Below, piece after piece: positions 13,576 to 13,769 of a stretch of 13,769 nt of DNA. The stretch is from contig CAYMYN010000063.1 of NCBI GenBank assembly GCA_964394665.1, forward strand, positions 1 to 13,769, in the 5' to 3' direction. A program made the position numbers and the translations under genes. This DNA is from CAYMYN01 sp964394665 (lineage in GTDB: Bacteria > Planctomycetota > UBA1135 > GCA-002686595). How positions within the stretch are numbered: the stretch's first letter is position 1; each line of letters opens with the position of its first letter. The notes under the pieces were generated by a model. The model was given only the letters and a program-made list of their open reading frames with translations, made no database searches and was not told the origin of the DNA.

Positions 13576-13582
13576 TGCGGGG

Positions 13583-13615
13583 AGGGTACTGCGCGTGCCG
13601 CGCGCGAACCACCGC
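13583..13615 (-). promoter_or_regulatory. Putative symporter promoter, probably leaderless
   Basis: GCGGTGG (13615-13609) is followed after 20 nt by TACCCT (13588-13583). The ATG follows 7 nt later, so the transcript would begin at or next to the start codon. No Shine-Dalgarno is present, in line with leaderless translation. The motif and spacing match those before cysS and kptA. Confidence 0.45.
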
Positions 13616-13769
13616 CGACGGCGGCCATGGAAACGCACCGGGCCCGGAGGGGCGGCCTCGAACCGCCGCCGCCGCGCGGTGGCCAGCGGGGCGTTCCGCG
13701 GTTCAGCGCGGCGGCTCGAAGCCGGCCCGACCGCCGACCACCGATCCCGGGTCGTGGACCGGCAGGTCG
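13616..13769. other. Right-end region without an assignable gene
   Basis: Very GC-rich sequence upstream of the symporter. No convincing coding region or RNA gene was found. A minus-strand frame is open from the window edge to a TGA at 13705-13703 (about 21 codons, ending RRAGFEPPR); it could be the tail of a gene lying to the right, but is too short to judge. Confidence 0.4.

Noticed and set aside
13651..13667. tRNA T-arm-like stem-loop on the minus strand (GGCGG TTCGAGG CCGCC)
   Set aside because: The 3' flank CCTCCGG has no matching 5' acceptor strand (CCGGAGG) within the window at tRNA distance, and no anticodon arm can be placed.
13703..13769. Possible 3' end of another minus-strand gene
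   Set aside because: Only about 21 codons are visible before the window edge, with no recognisable motif.

Overview
The window is a strongly GC-rich bacterial chromosomal segment. It encodes a lipopolysaccharide-kinase-family protein and a signal-peptide-bearing porin that ends in Phe, so the host should be a Gram-negative (diderm) bacterium. The fused Ser/Thr kinase-ATPase-TPR protein, the sparse Shine-Dalgarno sequences and the base composition would suit a Planctomycetota- or Myxococcota-like organism, but the sequence alone does not settle the taxon.

Layout, left to right. (1) The 3' end of rbfA (+, cut by the window edge) is followed by a strong hairpin and a two-CBS-domain protein (+, 458-964). 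(2) cysS, cysteinyl-tRNA synthetase (-, 1063-2478 or 2523), converges on the CBS gene and diverges from (3) a ~1150-residue Ser/Thr kinase-AAA/STAND ATPase-TPR regulator (+, 2687-6130). (4) A four-gene minus-strand operon runs from 9612 down to 6012: apbE (FAD:protein FMN transferase), an outer-membrane porin, a secreted FMN-binding-domain protein carrying the flavinylation motif TGATLT, and a 4-TM His-rich, cytochrome b-like membrane protein. Two of the three junctions are 4-nt ATGA stop/start overlaps, and the last gene runs 119 bp antisense into the 3' end of the kinase gene. (5) A 200-bp gap holds a putative apbE promoter with a 7-1-7 palindrome and a C21 homopolymer. (6) A minus-strand pair, an unusual KptA/Tpt1-family RNA 2'-phosphotransferase with a long disordered tail and a Kdo/WaaP-type kinase, is coupled by a GTGA overlap. 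(7) A DAACS-family (glutamate/aspartate-type) cation symporter (-, 12010-13575) carries an extra ~100-residue PDZ-like segment between TM1 and TM2. No gene was assigned to the last ~190 bp.

How the genes fit together: the 6012-9612 operon is the most coherent system. ApbE would attach FMN covalently to the exported FMN-binding protein, the membrane protein could pass electrons to that flavin from the quinone pool, and the co-transcribed porin could admit or release the substrate. This would be a compact extracytoplasmic flavin redox module. The remaining genes look like housekeeping or signalling functions placed side by side.

Two non-coding signals stand out. Three minus-strand genes (cysS, kptA-like, symporter) share the same upstream architecture, GCGGTGG-N20-TAC[C/A][C/A]T, at identical spacing. 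A 21-base C run flanked by G/C runs lies between the kinase pair and the flavin operon.
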